Assembly (NCBI RefSeq): GCF_027622855.1 | Contig: NZ_JAPZVR010000007.1 | Span: forward strand, 18,296 to 82,295 | DNA: 64,000 bases | From: Glycomyces algeriensis | Lineage (GTDB): Bacteria; Actinomycetota; Actinomycetes; Mycobacteriales; Micromonosporaceae | Direction of reading: 5' to 3' | Shown: one piece after another, positions 17,087 through 25,559 of the stretch | How positions within the stretch are numbered: position 1 is the stretch's first letter | Layout: each line of letters opens with the position of its first letter | Position numbers and translations under genes: made by a program | Notes under the pieces: generated by a model | What the model saw: only the letters and a program-made list of their open reading frames with translations | What the model was told of the DNA's origin: nothing | The model's database searches: none

Positions 17087-17496
17087 CTATTCGACGGCGA
17101 CCGGCCCTGCTCGGGACACCGCTCGGGCCGGGCCGAAGGCCGCCGGTATGCCCTTCGGGTCTCGTTCACGTGGACGGTCACCTCCAATCCGCTCACCTCG
17201 CATCCCTGGAACTCCGCCTCGGACCGCTCGACCATCGCCTGCGCCGCCGCGCATGCCTCGCCCTCACCGAAGAGCACCCTCGCGGCACCGGCCAGCGCGG
17301 CGGCGTCGGCCGCGCCTTGGGCCCGGTGTCGGGCGGCGCCGGCCTGACCGACTGCGGTGAAGGCCATTGCCGAGACCAGGATCGCCGCTGTCACCCCGGC
17401 CGCCAGGACCGTCGCCGATCCGCGTTCCTTCCCGGCGGCCAGGGCATTCCCGGATCGGGCCCGGGCTGGGGCGATTTCGCTTCGGCTCTTGCTCAT
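17087..17496 (-). pseudogene. TadG-like (Rv3654c-type) pilus-locus protein, one-base frameshift
   Basis: The frame opened at ATG 17496 encodes a typical Rv3654c-like protein: a helix GSATVLAAGVTAAILVSAMAF, then RHRAQGAADAAALAGAA and a C-rich segment. At about 17165-17172 the frame loses its conserved character. Moving forward by one base restores it (ERDPKGIPAAFGPARAVSR...) and reaches a TAG at 17087, giving about 136 residues, the normal family length. Restoring one base (for example GTC for GT before GAACGAG) would repair the gene. Without correction the frame runs on to 16564 with a non-homologous tail. This is either a real inactivating mutation or a consensus error. It is the last gene of the Tad operon and overlaps tadE by 4 bp. 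Confidence 0.75.
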
Positions 17497-17861
17497 TCGA
17501 GGCCGGGTTCCATCGGGGCGGCGGCTTCGGCGGTGATCTCCATCGGCGGAGTCAGCGGGCCCAGCGGGCGGACCGGTGCCGTCACTACGGCCCTCGCCAC
17601 GGCGTCGTCGCTCGACACCGTGACTGCGGCGCCCTCGGGCAGATACGGTGCCGCGACCGCTTGGGCGTCTTCGCCTCTGGCCGCTGCTATCGCCGCGCTG
17701 TTGGCCGCGTCGATCGCCCGGACCTTCATTCCGACGGCCGAGACCGCCCAGAGTCCGAGTGCCAGCACTGCGACCACGGCGGGCAGGGCCGCCGCCAGTT
17801 CGGCGGTCACGAACCCGCTTTCAGAGCCGCCTCTGCGCCTGCCTCCTCGTTTCGTTTTCAC
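17493..17861 (-). CDS. TadE-family minor pilin (Rv3655c-like)
   Basis: 122 residues from GTG 17861. After a basic leader (VKTKRGGRRRGG) comes ESGFVTAELAAALPAVVAVLAL, with the Glu characteristic of TadE pseudopilin helices, then SAVGMKVRAIDAANSAAIAAARGE. TadE-like proteins are membrane-embedded parts of Flp-type pili. The start overlaps the stop of the pilin gene by 4 bp (17858-17861) and the stop overlaps the next start by 4 bp, so translation is coupled along the operon. Confidence 0.85.
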   Translation of the reverse strand: MKTKRGGRRRGGSESGFVTAELAAALPAVVAVLALGLWAVSAVGMKVRAIDAANSAAIAAARGEDAQAVAAPYLPEGAAVTVSSDDAVARAVVTAPVRPLGPLTPPMEITAEAAAPMEPGLE

Positions 17862-18610
17862 GACAGGGCCCGTTCGATGAGGTCCGACAGGGCGCTTTGG
17901 ACCGGGCCCGAGGTGAGCACTTTCAGCAGGACTCCGGCGAAGGCCACGGCGGCAAGGGTGCCGACGGCGTATTCGGCGGTGCTCATGCCGCTCTCGCCGC
18001 GCAGCCTGGAGGCGAATTTTCCGCCCCAGCTCGGTTTTGCCGTGCGCCGCATTCGGCCTGCGCTCCATTCGTCGTCGGGCCTCGGGTGCGGGCTCGGGCG
18101 GCGCTTCACGGTCGGAGGGCGTTCGTCGGTGAGGTGCGACGGGCCTGCGGTGATCGGGGCTCGGCTTCGGTTGGAGCCTGGCGACCAAGGCTTGGCTGCG
18201 TTGGTCGAGTCGGCGATGGCAGGGGCAGGAGCGGTGTTCGTTTCGCGGACGGTGGTCGCCGCAGGTGCGGTGTCGGTGGGCGCCGTAGGTGCGGTGTTCG
18301 CTGGACTGACAGTGGCCGCAGGGGCGATGCGCGTTGGCGTGGTTGCGGCCGTTCGGGTGATCGCTTTCGGCTGGGCGGCTTTGGGTTCTCGGTGTTGTCG
18401 CTGACTTGGTTGCCCGGTTGCGCTGTTTTCGGGGCGGCGCACGTCGCAGCGTCGGCCGCACGCGAGTCGCGGGTGGGTGCCTCCGGGTTCGCACGCGGTG
18501 GGCCTGCGGCTTTCGGGGCGGCAGGAGGCCTGACGGGCATCGGGTCGTGCTGGTGCGCGGCGGTCTCGGCGGGTCGGGAGGGCCATGGTGGTGTGGGTGT
18601 TCGCGTGCAT
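17858..18610 (-). CDS. Flp-type pilin (DUF4244) with a long A/P/T-rich N-terminal region
   Basis: The last 64 residues are a normal DUF4244/Flp-like prepilin. They contain GESGMSTAEYAVGTL, with a prepilin peptidase site after Gly and the Glu at +5, then a hydrophobic helix. The frame stays open upstream for another 186 residues rich in A, P, T and R, starting at ATG 18610 behind a good Shine-Dalgarno (GAGAGGAAACC). The alternative start, ATG 18052 (MRRTAKPSWGG), gives a pilin of usual size. If the long form is real, prepilin peptidase would remove about 208 residues, far longer than any usual leader. The choice of start is unresolved. Confidence 0.65.
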   Translation of the reverse strand: MHANTHTTMALPTRRDRRAPARPDARQASCRPESRRPTACEPGGTHPRLACGRRCDVRRPENSATGQPSQRQHREPKAAQPKAITRTAATTPTRIAPAATVSPANTAPTAPTDTAPAATTVRETNTAPAPAIADSTNAAKPWSPGSNRSRAPITAGPSHLTDERPPTVKRRPSPHPRPDDEWSAGRMRRTAKPSWGGKFASRLRGESGMSTAEYAVGTLAAVAFAGVLLKVLTSGPVQSALSDLIERALS

Positions 18611-18692
18611 CGCGGTTTCCTCTCTTTGGTTGCCGGGCGTTGGCGCCCGGGGTGGTGCGGCTGCCGGGCGGTGCTGCCCGGGAGCGTTGCGG

Positions 18693-19292
18693 TCAGAGGC
18701 CGGGGGCCAGGGTCTCGGTGACGATGCCGAGCACCACTGGGCCGATGCCGGCGATCACGAATGCGGGCAGGAAGCACAGGCACAGGGGCCCGACGAGGGC
18801 CACTGCGGCGCGTCCGGCGCGTTCTTCGGTTCGGGTGCGGAGTTCTGATCGGACCGAGGCGGCCAGTTGCTCGAGGCCTGCGGCGATGGCGGCGCCGGAG
18901 TCGCCGGACCGGTCGAGTTGGCGCGCGAGGCGTTCGGCGCCGGGCAGTCGGCCGAGCTCGGGGAGTGCTTCGGCGGCGGTGGCCCCCAGGTGGATCGCTC
19001 CAGCGAAGCGGTTCAGGCGGTCGCCGATCTCGGGGTCGTCGGCTTCGGCGACGGCGAAGGCCGCCTGCGGGAACGGGGCCCCGGCGCGCATGCAGGCCGC
19101 GAGGAGGTCGAGGGTCCAGGGCCAGGACGGGGCGAGCTTGTCGGCGGTGGTCCGCTCGGCGCGGTCCGGGTCGGCACGGAGGAGGCGGGCGGCGAGCCAC
19201 CAGGCGCCGGAGCCCGCGACGACGCCGGTCATGCCGCCGATGGCGATCGCGGTGGCGATGCCCGCGAGGGGGCCGATGAGTGTGCGCAGCAT
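18693..19292 (-). CDS. tadC: TadC-like type II secretion F-domain protein
   Basis: 199 residues. An N-terminal membrane segment, then a cytoplasmic T2SSF domain (LAACMRAGAPFPQAAFAVAE ... DRLNRFAGAIHLGATAAEALPEL), then a C-terminal pair of helices (VALVGPLCLCFLPAFVIAGIGP, a hallmark of TadC). It forms the inner-membrane platform with TadB. Its ATG overlaps the TadB stop by one base (TGATG), and SD-like GGAGCTCC lies upstream. Confidence 0.85.
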   Translation of the reverse strand: MLRTLIGPLAGIATAIAIGGMTGVVAGSGAWWLAARLLRADPDRAERTTADKLAPSWPWTLDLLAACMRAGAPFPQAAFAVAEADDPEIGDRLNRFAGAIHLGATAAEALPELGRLPGAERLARQLDRSGDSGAAIAAGLEQLAASVRSELRTRTEERAGRAAVALVGPLCLCFLPAFVIAGIGPVVLGIVTETLAPGL

Positions 19293-19972
19293 CAGGAGCT
19301 CCTCGGGTTGACGGTGTTGATGAGCGCGCCGGTCCAGGCGAGGCCGGCGGCTTGGAGGCCCATTGCGGTCGCGGCCGCGCCGATCCCGGCGGGGCTGCCG
19401 AAGAGGAACGCGACGGCTTCGACGCCGAGCGCCACTTCGCCGAGTGCGACTCCGGCGACGGGCAGGGCGATGAGGAGCGCGGCGGTGGCCCGGATCGAGG
19501 CGGTCTGCGCTCCGGCGCGGGCGGCGGCGTGGTCGTCGTCGTGCAGGTGCACGGCGAGTCGGCGGCAGAGTTCCGCGGCGGGCGCGCCGAGTTCGGCGGC
19601 GATGCGGAGGGCGGCTCTGAGGCGGCGCGCGGTGGAGGCGGCTTCGGTGGGCCATTCGGGTTCGGCGGCGGCGATGGCGCGGATCGGGTCGGTGCCGGCG
19701 GCGAGGTCGGCCGCCAGGTAGGCGACGGTGTCGGCGGCGGCGCGGCGCGCTTCGCGGTGGCGCTTGCGGCGCAAGGCGAGATGCCATGCGGTCACTGCGG
19801 CCGCGGTGTAGATCGCTGCGACCGCTCCGGCGGTGGCGGCTGCGATCGGGCCGAGGCCGCCGTCGTGGCGCAACCCGGCGAGCAGGGCCGCGAGGGCCGC
19901 GACGAGCAGCGCAATGATCGTCGCGGCGGCCTTCGGTCGGTGGGTGACCAGGGAAGTGGCGATGGCGGTCAT
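19292..19972 (-). CDS. tadB: TadB-like type II secretion F-domain protein
   Basis: 226 residues from ATG 19972 with a very strong Shine-Dalgarno (GGAAGGAGG). It has paired N-terminal helices (TIIALLVAALAALLAGL and AAATAGAVAAIYTAAAV), a cytoplasmic T2SSF domain (DTVAYLAADLAAGTDPIRAIAAAEP), and C-terminal helices. It is the inner-membrane platform partner of TadC. Unlike the tight overlaps elsewhere in this operon, about 660 bp separate it from tadA. Confidence 0.83.
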   Translation of the reverse strand: MTAIATSLVTHRPKAAATIIALLVAALAALLAGLRHDGGLGPIAAATAGAVAAIYTAAAVTAWHLALRRKRHREARRAAADTVAYLAADLAAGTDPIRAIAAAEPEWPTEAASTARRLRAALRIAAELGAPAAELCRRLAVHLHDDDHAAARAGAQTASIRATAALLIALPVAGVALGEVALGVEAVAFLFGSPAGIGAAATAMGLQAAGLAWTGALINTVNPRSS

Positions 19973-20178
19973 GCGGTGCCTCCTTCCGGAGCTCGGGTGC
20001 GCGTGGTGTCGGTTCGGTGGGCGGTGCGCCGGCTCGGGGGGCGGGTGGTGGCGGTCGCGTCGGCCGGACTCGGGTTCGGCCTGGTGCGGCCGTGGCGGCG
20101 ATTGCGAGCCGACCGGCTGCAACGGCGACGCCCAGGCGGGTCGGCGGACACGGTGGCGATGGCGGTCATCGGCGGCAC
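19969..20178 (-). CDS. Possible small R/T/P-rich ORF coupled to tadB
   Basis: A 69-residue frame whose stop overlaps the tadB start (ATGA). It begins MPPMTAIATV; TadB also begins MTAIAT, because a 17 bp sequence is repeated exactly at 19956-19972 and 20153-20169. The rest is R, T and P with no recognisable domain, so it may be a duplicated start followed by decayed sequence rather than a gene. Confidence 0.25.
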   Translation of the reverse strand: MPPMTAIATVSADPPGRRRCSRSARNRRHGRTRPNPSPADATATTRPPSRRTAHRTDTTRTRAPEGGTA

Positions 20179-20635
20179 TCCGTTTCAAGTGGTCGGTGCG
20201 TGTTGCGGCAGGCGGCTGAACGCACCGAGCGGTGGACTCGCCTGCGCGGATGCTGGCCCGACCCCCAGTGGATTCCAATGCGAGCGGGAACCCTGCAAGG
20301 GCTGCCGGGCTGCCCGAGCCGGCGCGGCAGCTCGCGGCCAAAGACGATGCAAGTGCCGATTGGCCTGTCCTCGATGGCGCCGCAATGTCTGTGCGGCTGG
20401 TTCGGTTCGGCTGATGCAACGCTGAGAAGCGTGGATCCCAGATGCGGCCGAGCGCTTCCGGGTCCGAAAGGCGCGTGAGTTGCGGTCGGCGCGGACGATC
20501 GAGGTTCGGGGCGCGAGGCTCGGATCGGGCTTGGGCGCTTCGGCTGCATGCGCAGACTCGGTTCAGCCGTGCCGGTCGCGTGGTTCATGCGTGACGGCAT
20601 CGGTCCCGGTGCTGCGGGCTCGGTAAGGCTGCGGC
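20179..20635. other. Gap inside the Tad operon, no gene seen
   Basis: Open frames exist on both strands, but none shows a recognisable domain or a good ribosome-binding site. The base composition is a little less G+C-rich than the flanking genes. In most actinobacterial tad loci tadA and tadB overlap or nearly touch, so this looks like an insertion or the remains of a gene. Confidence 0.5.
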
Positions 20636-21808
20636 TCATGCGTCTCGCTCCCTCAGGAGGCGTTCGAGGGCGCCTGCTCCCGGGCCTGGGCCGTGGCGGG
20701 TCCAAGCCGTCACGACCGTCAGAGGCTCGGTTCTCGTGGGGCCGGTTTCGATGAGGGCTATTTCTGCCACTTGGCGGCCGGTGCCGTTGCGTCGCAGGTG
20801 GATGATGACTCGCAGGGCCGCCACCAGCTGGGCGTGGAGACCTTCTCTCGGCAGGCCGTGCGGCAGCGCGAGGGCCTCGAGCCTCGCGGGGGCGTCGGCG
20901 GCGGCGTTGCAATGCAGGGTTCCGGCGCCGCCCTCGTGGCCGGTGTTGAGGGCGCCGAGGAGCTCGATGACCTCGGCGCCGCGGCATTCGCCGACGACGA
21001 TGCGGTCCGGGCGCATGCGCAGCGACTGGCGGACGAGCGCGGCCAGGTCGACCTCGCCCGCGCCCTCGATGTTCGCCGGGCGCGATTCGAGGGTGAGCGT
21101 GTGCGGGTGGTCGGGGGCGAGTTCGGCGGCGTCCTCGACGATGACGATGCGTTCTTCTTTGGGGGCCTGGGAGAGCAGGCTCGCGAGCAGCGTGGTCTTT
21201 CCGGTACCCGTGCCTCCGGTGACTACAAACGCCAGGCGTGCTTTCACTATGCGCAGCAGCAGGTCCGCCATGTCCGCGGTGAGCGTGTCCGCCTCCACGA
21301 GCTGGGTGAGCGTGAACGCCTTGGACCGGTGCGTGCGGAACGACAGGTACGGGCCTGCGGTGGCGATCGGCGAGAGGACGGCGTGGAAGCGGGTGCCGTC
21401 GGGCAGTCGCACGTCCGCATACGGGCTTCCCGCGTCGAGGCGCCTGCCTGCCGCGGTGGCGAGGCGGCAGGCGAGGGCGCGGATCGCGTCGGGGCCGCCG
21501 AGGCGAATGCTCACGGGCTGCAGGCCCTCGCCGCGGTCGGCCCAGACGCCGCCGGTGCCGTTGACGACGACATCGGTGACCTCCGAGTCGTCGAGCAGCG
21601 GTTGGAGCGGGCCCGCGCCGATGAGGTCGTCGCTCAGGGCCGCCGAGAGCTGGAGCAGCGAGGTCTGGTCGGGCGGTGCGGCTCCGGCCGCGCAGAGGGC
21701 CCGGACGACGTCCGCCTTGGTCGATCCGCGGGCCCTGCCGCGGTCGGCGGCCGGCCGGGTCTGGGCGGCGAGCTGGCGGCGGACTCGGGCGAGGAGTTCG
21801 AGGTTCAT
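20636..21808 (-). CDS. tadA: TadA/CpaF-family pilus assembly ATPase
   Basis: 390 residues. The N-terminal domain (LIGAGPLQPLLDDSEVTDVVVNG) is followed by the RecA-like domain with Walker A GGTGTGKTTLL, the Asp box EDAAEL, Walker B ECRGAEVIELLGALNTGHEGG and the His box TLHCNAA. This is the hexameric motor that powers Flp pilus assembly. The start ATG 21808 overlaps the stop of the CpaE-like gene by 4 bp. Length and motifs are normal, so the ATPase itself looks functional although the operon downstream is not. Confidence 0.93.
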   Translation of the reverse strand: MNLELLARVRRQLAAQTRPAADRGRARGSTKADVVRALCAAGAAPPDQTSLLQLSAALSDDLIGAGPLQPLLDDSEVTDVVVNGTGGVWADRGEGLQPVSIRLGGPDAIRALACRLATAAGRRLDAGSPYADVRLPDGTRFHAVLSPIATAGPYLSFRTHRSKAFTLTQLVEADTLTADMADLLLRIVKARLAFVVTGGTGTGKTTLLASLLSQAPKEERIVIVEDAAELAPDHPHTLTLESRPANIEGAGEVDLAALVRQSLRMRPDRIVVGECRGAEVIELLGALNTGHEGGAGTLHCNAAADAPARLEALALPHGLPREGLHAQLVAALRVIIHLRRNGTGRQVAEIALIETGPTRTEPLTVVTAWTRHGPGPGAGALERLLRERDA

Positions 21809-22950
21809 CGGGTCGCACCGGTCCGGGCGGAGCCGAGGAGGGCGAGTTCGCCGCGTGAGCGCGGCGCACTGAGTGCGGTGGTGAGGTCGCGGATGCCGCG
21901 GCCGACCCTGCCCCGGGGGACGCGGCCTTGGCGCAGGAGGACCGGGAGGCGGCGGTCGGTGGGGACGGTGCCCCACACCGGGGGTTCGAGCCAGTCGGCT
22001 TCGCGTGGGCCGTCCGCCGGGCTCGGGCGGGCCTCGCCGCGGAGGACGACGCCGAGATGGGCGCTGTGGAGGCCGTAGGCGGCGGTGACGCTGCGGGCGG
22101 CCTCCCAGGAGCGGGCGCCGGGTCCGAGGGCGACCGCGATCGAGCGGGCGGCCACGGCCGCGGATGCGGCGGCGGGGGTGCGGGTGCGCGGCAGGTCGAC
22201 GACGACGAGGTCGGCGGCGAGGCGGGCGGCGTGCAGGACGCGGTCGAAGGCGGCGGCGCTCACTTCGGCGGGGTTCCGCGGGTCGGGGGCGACCAGGTGG
22301 AGGCCGCCGCGCTTGGGGAGGCCGCCGAGAAGGCGTTCGGGGTCGAGCGGGCCGGTGCCGTTCGCGAGGGAGGGCCAGCGCCAGCCGGGTTGGGCGGCGA
22401 GGCCGGCGGCGGTGTCGATGCCGCCGCCGGTGTGGTCGAGGTCGATGAGGACGGTCGTGCGGCCGCTGTGGGCGGCGTCGGTGGCGGCGGCGAGGGCGAG
22501 GGTGGAGGCGCCTGCGCCGCCGTGGCCGGCGACGGTGGCGATGACGGGCGCGGGTTCGGCGCCGAGGGCGGTGCGGGTGAGGAGGTTGGTGAGGAAGTCG
22601 TCGGCGTCGGGGAGGGCGACGACGCCGGTGGCCTGCATCTGGATGGCCATGGGCCACAGGAGGGAGGTGTCGTCGGTGTCGCCGCCGAGCCAGGACATGG
22701 TGGTGCACAGGAGGAGTGGTTCGCGGGGCGGGAAGTCGCAGGCGATGCATTCGGGGGCGAGGTCGGGGCCGACGAGGACGATGGGGGCGCGCTGCCAGTG
22801 GCCTTCGGCGTCGCGGGGGTGGCGGATGCGGCGGAGCGGGTGGCCGGCGGTGGCGGCGAGTGGGGCGATGGCTTCGACGAGGCGGTCGTCGGTGGTGACG
22901 AGGAGGGATTCTGCGGCGGTGATCGTGGTGCGGTCGAGTGTCGCGGCCAT
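21805..22950 (-). CDS. Ssd/CpaE-like MinD-type ATPase of the Tad locus
   Basis: 381 residues from ATG 22950 with Shine-Dalgarno GTAGGAGC. An N-terminal receiver-like region precedes a P-loop domain of the MinD/CpaE family. The A motif is VAGHGGAGASTLALA, a deviant Walker A with Ser in place of the usual Lys-Thr context, followed by VLIDLDHTGGGID and ADLVVVDLPRTR. It matches the position and form of Rv3660c (Ssd), which begins actinobacterial tad operons and is linked to septum-site control or pilus localisation. First gene of the operon, so the promoter should lie in 22951-23156. Confidence 0.85.
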   Translation of the reverse strand: MAATLDRTTITAAESLLVTTDDRLVEAIAPLAATAGHPLRRIRHPRDAEGHWQRAPIVLVGPDLAPECIACDFPPREPLLLCTTMSWLGGDTDDTSLLWPMAIQMQATGVVALPDADDFLTNLLTRTALGAEPAPVIATVAGHGGAGASTLALAAATDAAHSGRTTVLIDLDHTGGGIDTAAGLAAQPGWRWPSLANGTGPLDPERLLGGLPKRGGLHLVAPDPRNPAEVSAAAFDRVLHAARLAADLVVVDLPRTRTPAAASAAVAARSIAVALGPGARSWEAARSVTAAYGLHSAHLGVVLRGEARPSPADGPREADWLEPPVWGTVPTDRRLPVLLRQGRVPRGRVGRGIRDLTTALSAPRSRGELALLGSARTGATR

Positions 22951-23037
22951 GGTTGCTCCTACGTTCAGTGATGTTCGCGTGCCTTGGAGTAACCATGACC
23001 GGGATTCGGACGGGTCGGCAAGGTGCAATTGCTGAAC

Positions 23038-23120
23038 TGTGGATAACTTCCGGCTTATCGGATTTTTCGGACACTGATGGAGCGCAAGGTGATCGAGCCT
23101 CGCTTGTCGCCTGTGGATAA
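23038..23120. promoter_or_regulatory. Two perfect DnaA-box-like sites, 74 bp apart
   Basis: TGTGGATAA at 23038-23046 and again at 23112-23120 (TTATCCACA on the minus strand), both in the interval in front of the Tad operon. This is the strict DnaA-box nonamer. Two in the same orientation within 83 bp of a non-coding region suggest DnaA binding, perhaps regulating the operon. No AT-rich unwinding element or dnaA/dnaN gene is nearby, so an origin is not indicated. Confidence 0.45.
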
Positions 23121-23156
23121 CTCGGCGTGTCGTCCGCGAGGGTTCCTCGAACGCGA

Positions 23157-23188
23157 CGAGGGACCGTCCCGACCGGGACGGTCCCTCG
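23157..23188. terminator. Perfect 14 bp hairpin after the aldose epimerase gene
   Basis: CGAGGGACCGTCCC and its complement around GACC, 17 bp past the epimerase stop on the minus strand. TTT follows on the plus-strand side. It insulates the epimerase transcript from the Tad promoter region. Confidence 0.75.
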
Positions 23189-23204
23189 TTTCGCGTTGCT
23201 TCGC

Positions 23205-24101
23205 CTATTCGGGGCGAATGCCCCAGACGCCGAACCAGGCCTCGCTCGGGGAGAGCTCGACCAGGTCCTCGCCGGTGGCGAGGGCGTTCGGCGGGCAGGT
23301 GGTCGGCTCGATCGCGACGGAGCCGCGCTTGCGCTCCCCGTCGAGGCCGTCCGCCGTGTAGATGTGGACCCAGGGGAAGGACTCGTCCATCCACACCGTG
23401 ACCGCCTGGCCCGAAACGGGGTCGGCCAGCCGCACTTCGGCCTTCCCGTCGGAGCCGCGCTTGAGTTCGCCGTAGCAGTCGTCGATCACCAGGTCCTTGA
23501 GGACCGTCGGGTCGCCGAAGTCCGCTTCGCCGGAGCCGACCGGGATGCTCTGCTTGTCGAGCTTGAGCTTCTTGGCGGCCGGGACGTGCAGGGTCGCCTC
23601 GTCGATCCGCTCGAGCGAGCCGGGGATGAGGTAGGAGTGGGTGCCGAAGCCGAACGGCGCGGTCTTGTGCCCGGGGTTGGAGACGGTGTGCGCGGCGCGC
23701 AGGCCGCCGGGCCCGATCGACCAGCGGGTGCGCAGGTGCAGGGTCCAGGGGTAGCCGAGGCGCGCGGGCAGACGGCATTCGAGGGTGACCGAGGTCTCGG
23801 TGACGTCTACGGCGTTCCACTCGGCCCAGGCCACGAAGCCGTGGAGCGAGGTGTTCGTCTCGATCTCGTTGACCGGGAGCTGGTAGTCGGTGCCGTCGTA
23901 GCTGTACTTGCCGTCGCGCACCCGGTTGGGCCAGGGGGCCAGCATGTGGCCCGACCAGCCGGGCGCGAGTTCTTCGTCCCCGTAGGACATCACGATCGGT
24001 CGGCCGCGGTAGGAGTACGAGCGCACTCCACCGCCGACAGCGACGATGGTGGCCTCGTGGTCGTTGTAGGCGATCACCCATTGCTCGCCGGACAGCGCCA
24101 T
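23205..24101 (-). CDS. Aldose 1-epimerase family protein
   Basis: 298 residues from ATG 24101 (Shine-Dalgarno GGAGGT). Galactose-mutarotase-like superfamily: it interconverts the alpha and beta anomers of aldoses in the cytoplasm. The key positions are present: MLAPWPNRVRDGKY, the first His in SLHGFVAWAEW, the catalytic His in FGFGTHSYL and the catalytic Glu in VAIEPTTCPPNA. No sugar operon neighbours, so its physiological sugar is unknown. Confidence 0.88.
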   Translation of the reverse strand: MALSGEQWVIAYNDHEATIVAVGGGVRSYSYRGRPIVMSYGDEELAPGWSGHMLAPWPNRVRDGKYSYDGTDYQLPVNEIETNTSLHGFVAWAEWNAVDVTETSVTLECRLPARLGYPWTLHLRTRWSIGPGGLRAAHTVSNPGHKTAPFGFGTHSYLIPGSLERIDEATLHVPAAKKLKLDKQSIPVGSGEADFGDPTVLKDLVIDDCYGELKRGSDGKAEVRLADPVSGQAVTVWMDESFPWVHIYTADGLDGERKRGSVAIEPTTCPPNALATGEDLVELSPSEAWFGVWGIRPE

Positions 24102-24457
24102 AGGGGGTACCTCCGTGTCGTTATCGGTGGGCGGGATGTGCTTTGACGTTAGCTCATGTCCAATGACCTGCGGCACGCGTATCGATGTGGGCGAGATCGC
24201 AGAGAACCATTGAAACCAACAAGACACATTAGCGGAACCCTCCGAAAGAAACCGTCATAACCGGTCAAACCACTACCCTCACGATGCTTGTCTCATATTT
24301 TGCGCACCTCCTGTACCGCCGATGAGGATCACCCTCGGCCCGTGGCCACTTCCGTCGGCCCCCGCATTGAGGCACCATTTCCAGATAACTACGAACCGTC
24401 GCCTCCCGGAAGCCCCCGGTCGGCAACCACAGGGACAACACACTCAGGAGTACAACG
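24102..24457. other. Divergent intergenic region, epimerase / citrate synthase
   Basis: No gene. It is less G+C-rich around 24170-24300 (for example CTCATATTTTGCGC), as expected for two divergent promoters, but I could not pick -35/-10 pairs with confidence. Confidence 0.5.
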
Positions 24458-25546
24458 ATGTCTGAGTTCAAGCCCGGCCTCGAGGGCGTCATCGCCTTCG
24501 AAACCGAGATCGCCGAGCCTGACAAAGAGGGTGGATCGCTCCGCTACCGCGGTGTCGATATCCAGGACCTGGTCGGCCAGAGCACCTACGGCGACGTATG
24601 GGGCCTCCTCGTCGACGGCAAGTTCGGCAACGGCCTGCCCGCCGCCGAGCCCGTGCCCGTGCCCGTCTCCTCCGGCGACACCCGCGTCGACGCCCAGGCC
24701 GCGGTCGCCATGCTCGCCCCGTACTGGGGCCTCCAGCCGCTGCTCGACATCGACGACGAGACCGCCCGGGACGATCTCGCCCGCGTGTCGGTCACCACGC
24801 TGTCGTTCATCGCCCAGTCGGCCCGCGGCTCCGGCCGCCCCGCCGTGCCCCAGTCGGAGATCGACAAGGCCGGCACCATCACCGAGCGCTTCATGCGCCG
24901 CTGGCGCGGCGAGCCCGACCCCGCCCACGTCAAGGCCGTCGACACCTACCTGATGTCGGCCGCCGAGCACGGCATGAACGCCTCCACCTTCACCTCCCGC
25001 GTCGTCGCCTCCACCGGCGCCGACGCCGCCGCCGCCATCTCCTCCGGCATCGGCGCCCTCTCCGGCCCGCTCCACGGCGGCGCCCCCTCGCGCGTGCTCC
25101 ACATGATCGAGGGCGTCGAGAAGTCCGGCGACGCGGAGGGCTACGTCAAGAACCTCCTCGACTCCGGCGAGCGCCTCATGGGCTTCGGCCACCGCGTCTA
25201 CCGCGCCGAGGACCCCCGCTCCCGCGTGCTGCGCGCCGCCGCCAAGGAACTCGGCGCCCCGCGCTACGAGGTCGCCGAGGCGCTCGAGTCGGCCGCACTG
25301 GCCGAGCTGCGGGCCCGCAAGCCCGACCGCGTCCTCGCCACCAACGTCGAGTTCTGGTCGGCGGTGCTCCTCGACTTCGCCGAGGTCCCCGCCGAGCTGT
25401 TCACGCCGATCTTCACCTGCGCCCGCGTGGCCGGCTGGAGCGCCCACATCCTCGAGCAGAAGAAGCTCGGCCGGATCGTGCGCCCCTCCGCGACCTACGT
25501 CGGCCCCGGCCCCCGCAAGCCCGAAGAGGTCGAGGGCTGGCAGTAG
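24458..25546 (+). CDS. citA: Citrate synthase 2
   Basis: 362 residues, the short type I bacterial form (CitA-like) found in actinobacteria. It condenses acetyl-CoA with oxaloacetate. The N-terminus (GLEGVIAFETEIAEPDKEGG, RYRGVDIQDLV) is characteristic. Active-site His residues are in GPLHGGAPSRV and MGFGHRVYRAEDPRS, and the catalytic Asp follows near the C-terminal YVGPGPRKPEE end. Shine-Dalgarno CAGGAGT lies upstream. Monocistronic, ending in a strong rho-independent terminator. Confidence 0.95.
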   Translation: MSEFKPGLEGVIAFETEIAEPDKEGGSLRYRGVDIQDLVGQSTYGDVWGLLVDGKFGNGLPAAEPVPVPVSSGDTRVDAQAAVAMLAPYWGLQPLLDIDDETARDDLARVSVTTLSFIAQSARGSGRPAVPQSEIDKAGTITERFMRRWRGEPDPAHVKAVDTYLMSAAEHGMNASTFTSRVVASTGADAAAAISSGIGALSGPLHGGAPSRVLHMIEGVEKSGDAEGYVKNLLDSGERLMGFGHRVYRAEDPRSRVLRAAAKELGAPRYEVAEALESAALAELRARKPDRVLATNVEFWSAVLLDFAEVPAELFTPIFTCARVAGWSAHILEQKKLGRIVRPSATYVGPGPRKPEEVEGWQ

Positions 25547-25559
25547 CCGAAGCTCGCAA

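Noticed and set aside
23038-23120. Chromosomal replication origin
   Set aside because: Only two DnaA boxes, no AT-rich unwinding region, and none of the usual oriC neighbours (dnaA, dnaN, gyrB).
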